DNA of 64,000 nucleotides from Gimesia maris (GCF_008298035.1 NZ_CP042910.1:124001-188000); one strand, 5' to 3'. Counted from the first letter of the stretch, positions 55,254-64,000 are shown. Notes: generated by a model from the sequence alone, not told the origin. Numbers and translations are program-made.

Positions 55254-55434
55254 AGAGTCAGGTTTCAAGAGGTACCCGCTTCCATCAATGCCCGTGCTTT
55301 CTGGTACGCGGCTTTCATTTCCTGGGAATCCTGCGTGTGTTCGCCACGAAAAACGAGCAGCAGGCCCAGGCGGGGAAAATCGCTGACATTCGGCGCGCTG
55401 AAGTGAATCGTCTGACAGTGATGAATCAGAATAT
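55131..55434. repeat. Near-identical 304-base repeat, copy 2
   Basis: Matches 53790-54093. It covers the end of acyltransferase 2 and the last 170 bases of the intact PhyH gene. Homology stops inside the PhyH gene at 55434. Confidence 0.9.
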
Positions 55435-55996
55435 CGCCTGCCTTGAGCAATGCAGCTTTCGCCTGCGTTTCGTCCACCGTTTTCGCCAAACCAAACGAAT
55501 TGCCTTTGACCCCGGAAGGCACATGCTCGTGCACGCCCTGCGTATGCGAACCAGGCAGATAATGAACGGGACCATTTTCCGGTGTGACATCATCCAAAGC
55601 GATCCAGACGGTGAGTACATCCGGCGGATCCTGACAGAAATAAGCATTGTCCTGATGTGGCGGCACACCCGATCCTACCTTCGCTGGTTTATTGAAGGTC
55701 TCGACACCCATGCAGGTCGGCGTGCCGTTAACCAGTTCTGTAATCAGGGTCTGCAGACGTTCTTCTGCAGGAAGTCTGGTAAAGAAGGGGTCATGCGCCT
55801 GCATCCGCCAGCAATTGCGGATGGCGGTACCATCAGCTTCGAAGACGACATCACTTTCAGGCACACCCGGTACGACTTCCCGGTTATAGCGTTCGACGGC
55901 AGACCTGATTTCATCCAGGGTTTCCTCGCCATACCAGGCTGGAAGATGTACGAATCCCTGAGATTGATATTGGCGGACGACTTCTTCCTGGTTCAT
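55265..55996 (-). CDS. Phytanoyl-CoA dioxygenase (PhyH) family protein
   Basis: 243 residues. A PhyH-type Fe(II)/2-oxoglutarate dioxygenase: the PPHQDNAYF segment gives the HxD iron ligands, GDILIHHCQTIHFSAPN the distal His, and PRLGLLLVFRG a following Arg that could bind 2-oxoglutarate. It probably hydroxylates a small molecule or lipid; the substrate is unknown. ATG at 55996 is chosen as AGGAG is 8 bases upstream. Its 3' end has been copied to 53924-54093. It converges with the second acyltransferase and is divergent from a DUF1559 gene. Confidence 0.9.
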   Translation of the reverse strand: MNQEEVVRQYQSQGFVHLPAWYGEETLDEIRSAVERYNREVVPGVPESDVVFEADGTAIRNCWRMQAHDPFFTRLPAEERLQTLITELVNGTPTCMGVETFNKPAKVGSGVPPHQDNAYFCQDPPDVLTVWIALDDVTPENGPVHYLPGSHTQGVHEHVPSGVKGNSFGLAKTVDETQAKAALLKAGDILIHHCQTIHFSAPNVSDFPRLGLLLVFRGEHTQDSQEMKAAYQKARALMEAGTS

Positions 55997-56153
55997 CTTA
56001 ACTCTCCTGCCTGAAATGGTTTTCAAACTCTGATGACTGGCGCGAATTCATTATAAAAATGCAATCTCCACTTTCCGCATTAAAATTGTGCTTTACTGTA
56101 GAAAACTCAAATCGTACAAAAGTCTGAAAATATGTACTTGCATTAGTCAAATG

Positions 56154-56181
56154 TTCTATTAGTATGGTTTACTTAATAGAA
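56154..56181. promoter_or_regulatory. Inverted repeat upstream of DUF1559 gene
   Basis: TTCTATTA (56154-56161) and TAATAGAA (56174-56181) are perfect 8-base arms separated by 12 bases. It lies 57 bases upstream of the ATG at 56238, in the position of a promoter or operator. Confidence 0.35.
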
Positions 56182-56237
56182 GTGGTGCGGCAGGGCTCAT
56201 GTCAACCTCTGTAAAGATTCGACTAAGGATTTTTTAC

Positions 56238-57200
56238 ATGAGCTCTCACAGAAGACAGCAGCGTGGCTTCACACTCATTGAATTATTAGTTGTCATAGCC
56301 ATCATTGCGATTCTCATCGCACTCCTGTTGCCGGCGGTTCAGCAGGCCCGTGAAGCAGCACGGCGTTCAACCTGCAAGAACAAGTTGAAGCAACTGGGGC
56401 TGGCACTTCACAATTATCACGATACCTTCAATCGCCTGCCTCCTGCTTATGTCGAAACTGCGGCCCGCCGTGGCTCATCGGGGGGAACCTGTACGATCGG
56501 AGGCACACGTTCTGCCCCCTGGACCATTTTGATATTACCATACATTGAACAATCCACGCTCTATAACAAGTTTGACTTCAACGCGAAGTTCCGGAACCTG
56601 CAAAATGGATCCGGAGATGCGGTGAACGAGACATTGCAGGAACAGCGAAACGTCAACTTCGAATGTCCGTCCGATCCGAATTCCAATGAATCGTTGGCCA
56701 ATAACAATTACCTGGGGGTGCAGGGAGGCGGCGACTACACCGCGATGGCTGCGATCGGAAAAGCCTGTCGGGCTTATAATATCCGCACGTATTTCTTCAA
56801 CGGGATTTTTTATTCAGACTCCAGTACCCGCATGCGTGATATTACAGATGGCTCTTCGAATGTCTTCATGCTGGGGGAGAGCCGCTATCAGACGCTCTGG
56901 GCGAGCAGCGGTTCGGCGGCAACCTACTGGATGACCTGGGCGACGACGTCCTGGGGAGATGCACCGGCTCAGGTTGGTGGCGCTTACCTGCCAATCAACG
57001 GCTCTTCGTTCGTTCCGCATCGCGACGGTTACAAACTTGAGGTAGCTACTTCTTATTTTGGGAGTAACCACATCGGTGGGGCGCATTTTCTGATGGGTGA
57101 TGGCTCCGTGCATTTTATCAGTGAAAATATCGACTTGAGCACTTATCAGACTCTGGGGATCATTGCAGACGGCTTGCCCGTGGGAGGATATGAATTTTGA
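56238..57200 (+). CDS. DUF1559 prepilin-like protein
   Basis: 320 residues. Leader [10 protein letters not shown], pilin helix, [17 protein letters not shown] and the C-terminal signature [13 protein letters not shown]. The end is PVGGYEF rather than the usual G-E-x-x-G-E-F. ATG at 56238 is chosen: AAGGA is 9 bases upstream; an ATG at 56199 is in frame. The stop TGA overlaps the start of the downstream lipoprotein gene, so the two are translationally coupled. It is exported as a pseudopilin-like protein. Confidence 0.93.
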   Translation: MSSHRRQQRGFTLIELLVVIAIIAILIALLLPAVQQAREAARRSTCKNKLKQLGLALHNYHDTFNRLPPAYVETAARRGSSGGTCTIGGTRSAPWTILILPYIEQSTLYNKFDFNAKFRNLQNGSGDAVNETLQEQRNVNFECPSDPNSNESLANNNYLGVQGGGDYTAMAAIGKACRAYNIRTYFFNGIFYSDSSTRMRDITDGSSNVFMLGESRYQTLWASSGSAATYWMTWATTSWGDAPAQVGGAYLPINGSSFVPHRDGYKLEVATSYFGSNHIGGAHFLMGDGSVHFISENIDLSTYQTLGIIADGLPVGGYEF

Positions 57201-57616
57201 AATATCAACTCATGAAATCGAAGTTGTACTGCTGGTTGAGCCTGGTGGTCAGTTGCCTGTTCCTGACAGCTTGCGGAGCGAGTTCGTCAGGTCCGGAACG
57301 TTTCGTACTTTCAGGGGAGGTGCTGCATAACGGTCAACCGGTACCGGCGGGACAGGTCATTCTGATGCCTGATACGACGAAGGGAAATCAGGGACCCGGT
57401 GCCGTCGGTACGATTGAAAATGGTTACTGGCATACCGATCCGGAGAAAGGCCCTGTTTCGGGGCCACATATCGCGATGCTGAACGGCTACGCTTCGACCG
57501 AGGCGACAATCCCGGGTGGCGATCCCCCGATGTTATTTACTGAATATAAAACGGAGATCGAGGTGACCAAGGACGCATCTGATGTGAATTTTGAAGTCAC
57601 CGTGAAAAGCAAATAA
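57197..57616 (+). CDS. Lipoprotein, carboxypeptidase-regulatory-like
   Basis: 139 residues. The lipobox is LTAC (Cys26). The mature part ([20 protein letters not shown]) is a regulatory-type beta-sandwich. The start is probably TTG at 57197, overlapping the DUF1559 stop (TTGA) and with GGAGG 9 bases upstream; an ATG at 57212 is possible but has no site. It is the second gene of a DUF1559-lipoprotein pair, like 13135/12549. A short gap separates it from the convergent ftsQ. Confidence 0.85.
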   Translation: MKYQLMKSKLYCWLSLVVSCLFLTACGASSSGPERFVLSGEVLHNGQPVPAGQVILMPDTTKGNQGPGAVGTIENGYWHTDPEKGPVSGPHIAMLNGYASTEATIPGGDPPMLFTEYKTEIEVTKDASDVNFEVTVKSK

Positions 57617-57618
57617 GT

Positions 57619-58596
57619 TCAGCGACGCATCAGCGTACGTTGACTGCTCTGCTGTTTGAGCGGGCGGCGGGAAATTTCCTGCCAGTGGCGAATGTCGATT
57701 TCATAAGGACCATGCGGACGATCGAAGCCGCCGTAATCGCGGTAGTATTTTTCCAGCTTGCCGATTTTCTGGTCGACGCGTAATTCGCCCCGTCGCTGAC
57801 TTTTCGGCGAACGACCCCACACAATTTCCGAACCGCCGGCAGTGATCAGGCGATAGATCAGGTCGTCCAGCGTGACGTCGGCAGTCACGCGCGGCGGGGC
57901 TTCGATGGAGACGATATCCAGTTCTTTCCAGTGGGGCCCCAGTGCTTCTGCCAGCTGGGCTGCTCCCGTGACAGACAAGTCGCCCCAGGAAGTGCCTGCG
58001 GGTCCGTCCGGGATCGAACTGACGCCGGTGATGATCGGGAAGCGGCGGGCATCAGAGACAGAGAAATCTTCTGGCGGTAACAGGACCCCCGCATTGTCGA
58101 CGGGAAACAGACCCTGCTTCAATTCGACCATCGCTGCCGGCTTGCGAAACAGTATTTCCACTTCCACCGTGTTCGTTTTGCGGACGGAAATGACTTTCTC
58201 CACCCAGGGATGTTTCTGGAACGCGTCGGCGATCTTGAGTACCAGACCCTGATCAAGCAGGGAAACCCGCGCGGGCAATTCACTGCGCTTGATGACCTGG
58301 TCGACAATGTCGATCGGGACATAATGCGGGGGTGCCGGCTGCAGGGAGAGCTCTTTGGTTTCGATCTGGTATTCTTCGCGCTGAGACAGATCGGGAATCT
58401 GCTGCTTCACCTTCTGAAAAAAGAACAGACCGGTCACCGCCACCGCCAGAACCAGGAGAACTTTCGGGCGAAACAACAGGCGGATCAATGTCGAAGGGCT
58501 GAACAGGGAAGGCGATTCTTCCCCTGTTTCCTCTTCTTCTTCAACCACTTCGACCTTCTTTTTGGCAGGTCGTTTTTTGCGTGTTTTTCGACTCAT
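57619..58596 (-). CDS. Cell division protein FtsQ-like, POTRA domain
   Basis: 325 residues. A Lys/Glu-rich cytoplasmic N-terminus (1-40), one membrane segment (about 46-62) and an outer region with a FtsQ-type POTRA (IDQ-type PHYVPIDIVDQVIKR; VEKVISVRKTNTVEVEILFRKP), then the FtsQ core (GVLLPPEDFSVSDARRFPII). It is downstream of ddl on the same strand, as in the dcw clusters of other bacteria. ATG at 58596 is chosen. Planctomycetes generally lack FtsZ, so its partners are unclear. Confidence 0.78.
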   Translation of the reverse strand: MSRKTRKKRPAKKKVEVVEEEEETGEESPSLFSPSTLIRLLFRPKVLLVLAVAVTGLFFFQKVKQQIPDLSQREEYQIETKELSLQPAPPHYVPIDIVDQVIKRSELPARVSLLDQGLVLKIADAFQKHPWVEKVISVRKTNTVEVEILFRKPAAMVELKQGLFPVDNAGVLLPPEDFSVSDARRFPIITGVSSIPDGPAGTSWGDLSVTGAAQLAEALGPHWKELDIVSIEAPPRVTADVTLDDLIYRLITAGGSEIVWGRSPKSQRRGELRVDQKIGKLEKYYRDYGGFDRPHGPYEIDIRHWQEISRRPLKQQSSQRTLMRR

Positions 58597-58890
58597 GTGC
58601 TCTGGTTTATCGTGGACCTTTGACAAATCATCGGGCTGCGAACCGCAGTAGATCGGGGGTAGACTGTTTCCAGTTTTACTGTAGCGTCTCCAAGGCCATT
58701 TGGACCGAGTATATGAGATTGAGAGACGCTATGGTTAAATGTGATGCGCTCTAGAAGAACATTAGACCGCCGGAAGCGTCTGCGCACGGTCTCTGTATAA
58801 TAATTATCGCAATATGAAGCGGTCCGTGTTGCGACGCTCACTGAAAAACAGAGGATTCTTCAGTGAATCAGGCCGACTGGTGAGACTTTA

Positions 58891-59853
58891 TCAGTTTTGC
58901 GGGCGGGTTGTGACTTTTTTCAGGCAGTTGGTCAGAGCCTGCTCGCACAATTCGCCAAAATCGATGCCTGCCTTAGCAGCTGCTTTGGGAACCAGGCTGT
59001 GATCGGTGAAACCGGGAATGGTATTTACTTCCAGAACCCAGGGCTGCTGAAAACGGTCGACCAGCAGGTCCACCCGGACAATGCCGGTCGTACCCAGCGC
59101 CGTGCAGGCATTGACGCCTGTTTTGATAATTGCCTGAATCACGTTCGTCGGCAGATCGAATTCAAACAGGTATTGCGTCGAATCTTCAGTGTACTTGGCT
59201 TCATAGTCAAAGAATTCGTGAGGCGTCTGGATCTGAATCAGCGGGAGCACCTGGTCATCGACAACCGTAACGGTCCATTCGGTGCCTTTGATGGCTGATT
59301 CCAGGATGCCGAACGAATCGTAATGGAAACAGCGTGCCAGCGCCTGTGGTAATTCTTCGGGAGATTTCACAATCGTCACACCCAGGCTGGAGCCTTGCGC
59401 ATCGGGTTTGACGACCAGGGGGTAACCCATACTGCGGGCATGCTGTTCAATGCGACCGGCATCGTCTGATTCGTGAATCAGCACATAAGAGGGCGTATTC
59501 ACGTTATGCTGAATGAAGCGTTCTTTCGATGCCGACTTGCTGAATGCCAGTTTTGAAGTGGCAGCATCACAGCCGGAGTAGGGAATGCCCAGTCGATCCA
59601 GCGTCGATTGAATCGTGCCATCTTCCCCATACGTTCCGTGTAAGGCGAGGAACACAACGTCGCAGCCGGTCCAGTCAAAACGGTCCAGATCCACCAGGGA
59701 GGGGTCAACGATCTTGACCTGATGCCCGCGCGATGACAGGGCCCGCGCGACCGTCTCACCACTTTTGAGGCTGATTTCACTTTCAGCCGATTCTCCACCT
59801 GAGAGAACCACTATATTAAAAGTCGAAGAGGGATTCGTGTTGGAATCGGTCAT
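58891..59853 (-). CDS. ddl: D-alanine--D-alanine ligase
   Basis: 320 residues. Ddl motifs: LSGGESAESEISLKSG, ALHGTYGEDGTIQ, LVVKPDAQGSSLGVTI, then TGIVRVDLLVD and EVNTIPGFTDHSLVPKAA. It joins two D-Ala residues with ATP in the cytoplasm for peptidoglycan. AAGGAGG lies 7 bases before the ATG, a strong ribosome site. A promoter candidate is at 59936-59964. It is followed by the ftsQ-like gene after 294 bases. Confidence 0.97.
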   Translation of the reverse strand: MTDSNTNPSSTFNIVVLSGGESAESEISLKSGETVARALSSRGHQVKIVDPSLVDLDRFDWTGCDVVFLALHGTYGEDGTIQSTLDRLGIPYSGCDAATSKLAFSKSASKERFIQHNVNTPSYVLIHESDDAGRIEQHARSMGYPLVVKPDAQGSSLGVTIVKSPEELPQALARCFHYDSFGILESAIKGTEWTVTVVDDQVLPLIQIQTPHEFFDYEAKYTEDSTQYLFEFDLPTNVIQAIIKTGVNACTALGTTGIVRVDLLVDRFQQPWVLEVNTIPGFTDHSLVPKAAAKAGIDFGELCEQALTNCLKKVTTRPQN

Positions 59854-59935
59854 CGGGAAGCCTCCTTGCCGCCGTCTGCTGGAAAAATATGTTGCTGTTT
59901 TATTAATCGATCATCTGCTGTATTTGAGTCGCGGA

Positions 59936-59964
59936 ATTTTAGCAATTCTTACCGAATCTGCAAA
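59936..59964 (-). promoter_or_regulatory. Promoter candidate for ddl
   Basis: On the minus strand TTTGCA (59964-59959) and TAAAAT (59941-59936) are 17 bases apart (4/6 and 5/6), 83 bases upstream of the ddl start. Confidence 0.5.
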
Positions 59965-60025
59965 CGTTGATTCTCTATCTCACCAGAATGTAAAACCAGG
60001 CAGTTTACAAAGTATGTGTGATTGC

Positions 60026-62239
60026 TTATTGGAACAGTCGAATGGTCTTTCTCAGCTGGCGATACGCCTTTTTTCCCAGCGATTCCGGGGGTACGGCAAT
60101 TTTGGCCTGTCCGGTCGAGTGAATCAGGGGCTGTTCGGCTGGTGTTGTCAGCGTGACCAGGGCCAGATAGGAAGTACTGCTGAGCTGCTGTTTTCCGGAG
60201 GAATCGACTTCGGTGGTGAGTTCTTCGCGGTGAATCAGGTTGGGATGCAGATCATCCAGGTCGATTTCTGCAATTTCCTGGATCGTCCCTGTTAAGACTT
60301 CACCCGGATATTCATCCAGTAAAATGCGCACGCCCTGTCCGGGCTCAACAAATTCAACATGTTCCTGATCCACAATCAGTCGCGCCTGCAGTTGATCAGG
60401 ATTGCCGAGTGAACAGAGCCAGGTACCCCGATCCAGAAAGCAGTTCCGGTTATCCGCATCAAAGGGGGAACCGGTCCAGGCGGACAGATCCGCCTCATCG
60501 GGGTTACCCGTTTTTCGTGGGGCAGGGATCAATGTTCCTGCGATCGGGGCTTTGAGTGTGAGCCGACGCTGGTCGGTCTGCCTCTGCTTCAACTGGTCTT
60601 TGAGATCGAGCAGCTGTTCCCGTGCTGTGGGGAGTTCCTGTGCTGCTTCCGGATCATCCAGCTGGCGGCGTTCGAGGGTGGCAATTCGAATTTCCTGTTC
60701 GCTGATCTGCCCGGTCAACTTGAGGAGATCCTGTTTAATATTTTCATTGGACAGTTCAGCAATGACTGCACCCTGCGCAATCGAGGTTTGCGGGGTTGTT
60801 ATCGATTGGAGAAAGCCGGGCGCGGTGACGTAAACGTGTTTGGCATTTCTGAGTTCAATCAGAGCGGGAGCCGTGATCCGGTGAGGCAGGGGAATCAACA
60901 GCAGTCCGGCGAAGAACAGCAGTACGCCAGCTGTGCGAATCGTAAAACGCCGCCATTGGATCTGGCCCGCTTTGGAATATGTTTGAATTTCAACAGCAGC
61001 AGATTTCACAGGCACGATTAACATTCCCAGCAGCACAAAGACCCCCATGACCTGTGCGATAATTTCCAGGCCGTAAGGTTCCAGAACATAATAACAGACG
61101 GTCAGAATGGCGAACACGATAAACCAGCGATAAATCGCCGAGGCGATACCGTACGCGAACAGAAAGCGTCTCAATCGCCGGGGCTCTTTCAACAGAGTCT
61201 CTGCTTTGTGGCCGAAAAACCAGTGATGGAGTCGATTGGAAACGATCGTCTGTGCCCGTTGTCGCAGGTTGGGGACTTCCAGCAGATCGAGCAGAATATA
61301 ATAACCGTCGTAGCGGAGCAGCGGGTTTCCGTTCAACAGCAGTGTATTCACCGAGCAGACCACGACGATATTCAGGCAGAGTGAATGGAACAGCCCGGGG
61401 TAGGAAAACCACCAGAGAAACACACAGATCGCAGAGATCACCAGTTCCACGAAGATGCCGGCGGAACTCACGATGATCCGATGCCACTTTTCGCGCATGG
61501 TCCAGGCATCGCTGACGTTCACGTAAAGACAGGGGATGAACGCCAGCAGCATCACGCCCATTTCCCGGCACTCGCCTCCCAGCTGTTTACAGGCGAGCGC
61601 ATGTCCCAGCTCATGCACAATTTTGACCAGCGCCAGACTGCAGGCCAGCAGCACCAGGTTCCGCGCTTCGAAGAAGGTGGCAAAGTCGGGGAGCTGGTTG
61701 ATCACCGCGTCCAGATGGGTGCAAATCAATGTCACCGCGGATCCCATCAGCGTTAACGCTGCCAGCAGAAACAGGGGAGTAAAACAGACTGCGGTCCTCG
61801 GCTGCAGCCAGTTCAACAGGCGATGCGGGTCGATGCCACGAAAGCGGATCGCCAGCGGGTTCATCCAGCGTGCCCGCCGCGCCTGCTGCTGTTTCTGCAA
61901 CTGGCGGTCCAGCAGGATTTCACCCTGACCGAAGGCATCAGCGATGATCAGGCCGGATTGATGCAGTCGTGAGAGAAAGCCCTGCAGATGCGAGGCCTGC
62001 AGTTTTTGAGGCAGAAACCGTTGTTCGTAATTTTTCCGAATGACATCGAAGGACGCCCGTCCATCCAGCTGCTGCAGAATAAAATATTCTTCATCGCGCA
62101 GCTGATAATACTGCAGAGAAATCGGGTCCTTAATACCCCAGTATTTTTTCCCGCCAAACTGCAGCGGTTGCACATGCAGGTCGGCCCGCATTCTCAGTCG
62201 CAGTGGCTGGTTCGAAAAGTCTTGAGGACCGAACGACAT
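60026..62239 (-). CDS. Fusion of PqqD-like, M50 peptidase and HlyD domains
   Basis: 737 residues. Residues 1-110 look like a PqqD-type peptide-binding domain (YYQLRDEEYFILQQLDG). The central part (about 145-440) is a multi-pass M50 site-2-protease-like domain with HELGH at 209-213 and NGNPLLRYDGYY at 303-314, the two zinc-site motifs. The C-terminus (about 445-700) is a HlyD-type adaptor: a coiled coil (ISEQEIRIATLERRQL), then KAPIAGTLIPAP lipoyl half and outer beta domain. It probably processes or exports a peptide with the HlyD adaptor upstream, 33 bases away on the same strand. Confidence 0.85.
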   Translation of the reverse strand: MSFGPQDFSNQPLRLRMRADLHVQPLQFGGKKYWGIKDPISLQYYQLRDEEYFILQQLDGRASFDVIRKNYEQRFLPQKLQASHLQGFLSRLHQSGLIIADAFGQGEILLDRQLQKQQQARRARWMNPLAIRFRGIDPHRLLNWLQPRTAVCFTPLFLLAALTLMGSAVTLICTHLDAVINQLPDFATFFEARNLVLLACSLALVKIVHELGHALACKQLGGECREMGVMLLAFIPCLYVNVSDAWTMREKWHRIIVSSAGIFVELVISAICVFLWWFSYPGLFHSLCLNIVVVCSVNTLLLNGNPLLRYDGYYILLDLLEVPNLRQRAQTIVSNRLHHWFFGHKAETLLKEPRRLRRFLFAYGIASAIYRWFIVFAILTVCYYVLEPYGLEIIAQVMGVFVLLGMLIVPVKSAAVEIQTYSKAGQIQWRRFTIRTAGVLLFFAGLLLIPLPHRITAPALIELRNAKHVYVTAPGFLQSITTPQTSIAQGAVIAELSNENIKQDLLKLTGQISEQEIRIATLERRQLDDPEAAQELPTAREQLLDLKDQLKQRQTDQRRLTLKAPIAGTLIPAPRKTGNPDEADLSAWTGSPFDADNRNCFLDRGTWLCSLGNPDQLQARLIVDQEHVEFVEPGQGVRILLDEYPGEVLTGTIQEIAEIDLDDLHPNLIHREELTTEVDSSGKQQLSSTSYLALVTLTTPAEQPLIHSTGQAKIAVPPESLGKKAYRQLRKTIRLFQ

Positions 62240-62272
62240 GGTGGCTGGAGTCGCTTTCTGAATCGATCGGGT

Positions 62273-63169
62273 TTATTTAATGATTAAGGAAGCCCGCATC
62301 CCCGGTTTCAGTTTGAGGTCCGGGTTTTCAATCTCGGCCCAGACGCGCGTCTGATTATTGACCGGATTGATTTCGGGACTGACAAAGGAAATTTTTCCCT
62401 GGAATTCCATGACCTGTTTCGTGCCGGGATTCACGACCAGTGTGACCGGGTGATTCATCAGATCCTGTTCCTGCAGACGCGAGGCGTTAATCAGTCCTTC
62501 GGCCCGCAGTCGGTCGAGCCTTAAAATCCGCAGGACGGTATCACCGGGACGTACCCATTCACCATTGCGGATCATTATCTGCACGACCATGCCTTTGATC
62601 GGGGAAACTACTTTTCGCCGCTGTACTGCCAGGTTCGCAATCTGTTCGGCGTTCCGTTTCAGGCTGGCTTCCAGTTGAGTCGTCTTGCGTTCTTCGGACG
62701 CCTGTTCGATTTCCAGTTCCGATTTTTCCGCGGTCAGCTTCAGGCGATCCAGTTCGGTTTTGGAAATGCTCTTGGGATATTTTTTGATCGAATCTTCGGC
62801 CCGCTGCAGTTCTGCGTTGGCGACTTCGTACGCTTTCCGCGCAAAGCGGAGATCGACATCATTGGCGGCTTTGAGTCGCGCCATTTCATATTCCAGTTTG
62901 GCCTGCTGTAACAGAAGCATGGCCTCGGAATCTTCGATCTGGGCCAGTACCTCCCCTTTCTCGACCGTCATACCCTCTTTGACTTTGATTGTATTCAGCT
63001 GGCCGACTTCCCGTGCAGGGACTTCGACTTCTTCAATCAGACTGACCAGTACCGAATCAATCTTCAATTCGGATGTGCCCGTCGATTTGTCGTCATCGGC
63101 GATCAGAGTTTGCTGAAAAAACAGTGACACGATGGTGAACAAAACGGGAATCGTGCTGGTGGCATTCAT
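62273..63169 (-). CDS. HlyD-family periplasmic adaptor
   Basis: 298 residues. A signal peptide (1-24) is followed by a biotinyl-lipoyl half-motif (GQLNTIKVKEGMTVEKGEVL), a long coiled coil (about 85-170) and the second half (VSPIKGMVVQIMIRNGEWV), then a beta-barrel end. It is a membrane fusion protein of RND/ABC-type exporters. AAGGAAGGG precedes the ATG. It is the first gene of an operon with the M50-HlyD fusion; no ABC transporter or outer-membrane factor is in the window. Confidence 0.9.
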   Translation of the reverse strand: MNATSTIPVLFTIVSLFFQQTLIADDDKSTGTSELKIDSVLVSLIEEVEVPAREVGQLNTIKVKEGMTVEKGEVLAQIEDSEAMLLLQQAKLEYEMARLKAANDVDLRFARKAYEVANAELQRAEDSIKKYPKSISKTELDRLKLTAEKSELEIEQASEERKTTQLEASLKRNAEQIANLAVQRRKVVSPIKGMVVQIMIRNGEWVRPGDTVLRILRLDRLRAEGLINASRLQEQDLMNHPVTLVVNPGTKQVMEFQGKISFVSPEINPVNNQTRVWAEIENPDLKLKPGMRASLIIK

Positions 63170-63491
63170 GGTATTCCCTTCCTTTTCAGAGGAAATCAGC
63201 AGGAATGGATGAAGTTAAAGTCAGTAACAGTCAGGGTAAACGTTTATTTAACGCTGTGAACCTCTCATACCACATCCGCGCAGGGATGACCATCTTAATT
63301 GGCGTGTCTCTGGGAGTTGTACGTGAAACGAGGCGGGGATCTACGGAGAACATTGTCAGAATACCCTATTTTTTGACATCCTCAATTGAGAAGCGGTCAA
63401 TGTGTGCGTTAAGATCGAACAGGAGAAGTCATTTCTCTCATGGTTAAAACAACAGATTTTCACGACTTATTGTTGCCAGGTACCCGTTTTT
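63170..63491. other. Intergenic region between HlyD and Tat-propeller genes
   Basis: 322 bases with no supported gene. TTGACA is at 63373-63378, 17 bases from GTCAAT, a weak promoter pair; CTCAATTGAG, a perfect 10-base palindrome, lies in its spacer at 63381-63390. An 80-codon frame at 63205-63447 looks spurious. Confidence 0.5.
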
Positions 63492-64000
63492 ATGGATCAA
63501 CGCTCAGCTCTGAATTCACGCCAGACCGATTCCCGCCGTTCCTTCCTGAAGACCGCCAGTGCGGCTGTCGCAGGCAGTTTTTTTGCCCCCGCCATACTCG
63601 GCGCGGAAGACAAAGCGGGCAGTAAACCACCGGTCCTGGGTGAAGGCTCATTTCAGTACGAAGCGATGCATAACTGGGGTGAGGTTCCCAGACATATCCA
63701 ATGGGGCGAGACGCATGGCGTGTGCGTCGATTCCTCGGGCCTGGTTTATATCAAGCATCGTTCCAAAACCAAAACTCCCATGGATGCAATTGTGGTCTTC
63801 GACCCGGCTGGGAAATTCGTTCGCTCATTCGGGAAGGAATATCATGGCGGCGGACACGGGATTGATGTTCGTAAAGAAGGTAGCGACGAGTTTTTGTATC
63901 TCTCTGATACGAAGCATGGCGTTGTAGCGAAAACCAGTCTGTCCGGCGAAGTCGTCTGGACGATCGGACGACCTGCTGCTCCCGAACACTATACAGATAC
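63492..64000 (+). CDS. Tat-exported beta-propeller protein (partial)
   Basis: 169 residues are visible; the gene runs off the right edge. The N-terminus has a twin-arginine signal: SRRSFLKTASAAVAGSFFAP, ending near AILGAED. After it the protein opens with an NHL/six-bladed propeller pattern: HGVCVDSSGLVYIKHRS, DAIVVFDPAGKFVRSFG and FLYLSDTKHGVVAKTSLSG, then TIG. Such proteins fold in the cytoplasm and are exported folded. The ATG at 63492 has only a weak AGG upstream. The role is unknown; NHL propellers bind ligands or act as lyases. Confidence 0.75.
   Translation, partial: MDQRSALNSRQTDSRRSFLKTASAAVAGSFFAPAILGAEDKAGSKPPVLGEGSFQYEAMHNWGEVPRHIQWGETHGVCVDSSGLVYIKHRSKTKTPMDAIVVFDPAGKFVRSFGKEYHGGGHGIDVRKEGSDEFLYLSDTKHGVVAKTSLSGEVVWTIGRPAAPEHYTD

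Noticed and set aside
63205..63447. 80-codon frame before the Tat-propeller gene
   Set aside because: No family signal and no signal peptide; it covers the likely promoter of the next gene.

Overview
The window reads as a chromosomal segment of a planctomycete, most likely of the Gimesia/Rubinisphaera type. The evidence is family content: six DUF1559 proteins (four with the planctomycete-type prepilin leader), a DUF4159 protein with cyclase-like repeats, FG-GAP and TPR proteins, a membrane-anchored Ser/Thr kinase with a large outer domain, a neutral-ceramidase-like protein, a PmoA/DUF6807 protein, many signal-peptide lipoproteins, and ddl-ftsQ without ftsZ alongside. Genus is an inference. 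I saw no rRNA or tRNA gene, no CRISPR array, no phage and no transposase. Genes sit on both strands in short operons; ATG, GTG and TTG starts all appear to be used.

Layout. 1-5 kb: a cut-off GT87-like membrane glycosyltransferase and a SWIM/DUF6493 pair. 5-9 kb: two small membrane proteins and the DUF4159 protein. 8.8-14 kb: a DUF4198 protein, a Cys-rich exported protein, three prepilin-like DUF1559 proteins and a regulatory-fold lipoprotein. 14-17 kb: a translationally coupled TPR/FG-GAP pair. 17.4-20.2 kb: an unusual operon of three membrane proteins, two of which carry a DUF1559 domain on a multi-pass anchor instead of a pilin leader. 20-23 kb: SRPBCC protein, SDR with altered active site, methyltransferase, two unknowns. 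23-30 kb: TPR protein, kinase with a beta-helix-like outer domain, FliN-like protein. 30-34 kb: AIM24, DUF3592, a lipoprotein with HEGGH, then a divergent Rrf2 regulator and protoglobin sharing a 109-bp intergenic region with a dyad. 34-44 kb: PQQ-propeller lipoprotein, aspS, PmoA-like protein, ClpP-like protein, thiS-thiG, glycerophosphodiesterase, PDZ protein. 44-52 kb: ceramidase-like protein, degenerate M14-GH105 fusion, a 187-bp palindromic interspersed element, M23-PKD peptidase, larB, acs. 52.8-56 kb: two tandem acyltransferases separated by a truncated copy of the neighbouring phytanoyl-CoA dioxygenase gene. 56-58 kb: another DUF1559-lipoprotein pair. 57.6-60 kb: ftsQ and ddl. 60-63 kb: a PqqD-like/M50/HlyD fusion with a separate HlyD adaptor. 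The right edge cuts a Tat-exported beta-propeller protein.

The observations most worth following are the Rrf2-protoglobin pair with its candidate operator, the acyltransferase/PhyH duplication, the DUF1559 domains moved onto multi-pass membrane anchors, the M14-like/GH105 fusion lacking the expected zinc ligands, the 187-bp palindromic element, and the M50-HlyD export module. Where an upstream alternative start exists, the chosen start rests on Shine-Dalgarno spacing or signal-peptide position and is noted per gene.
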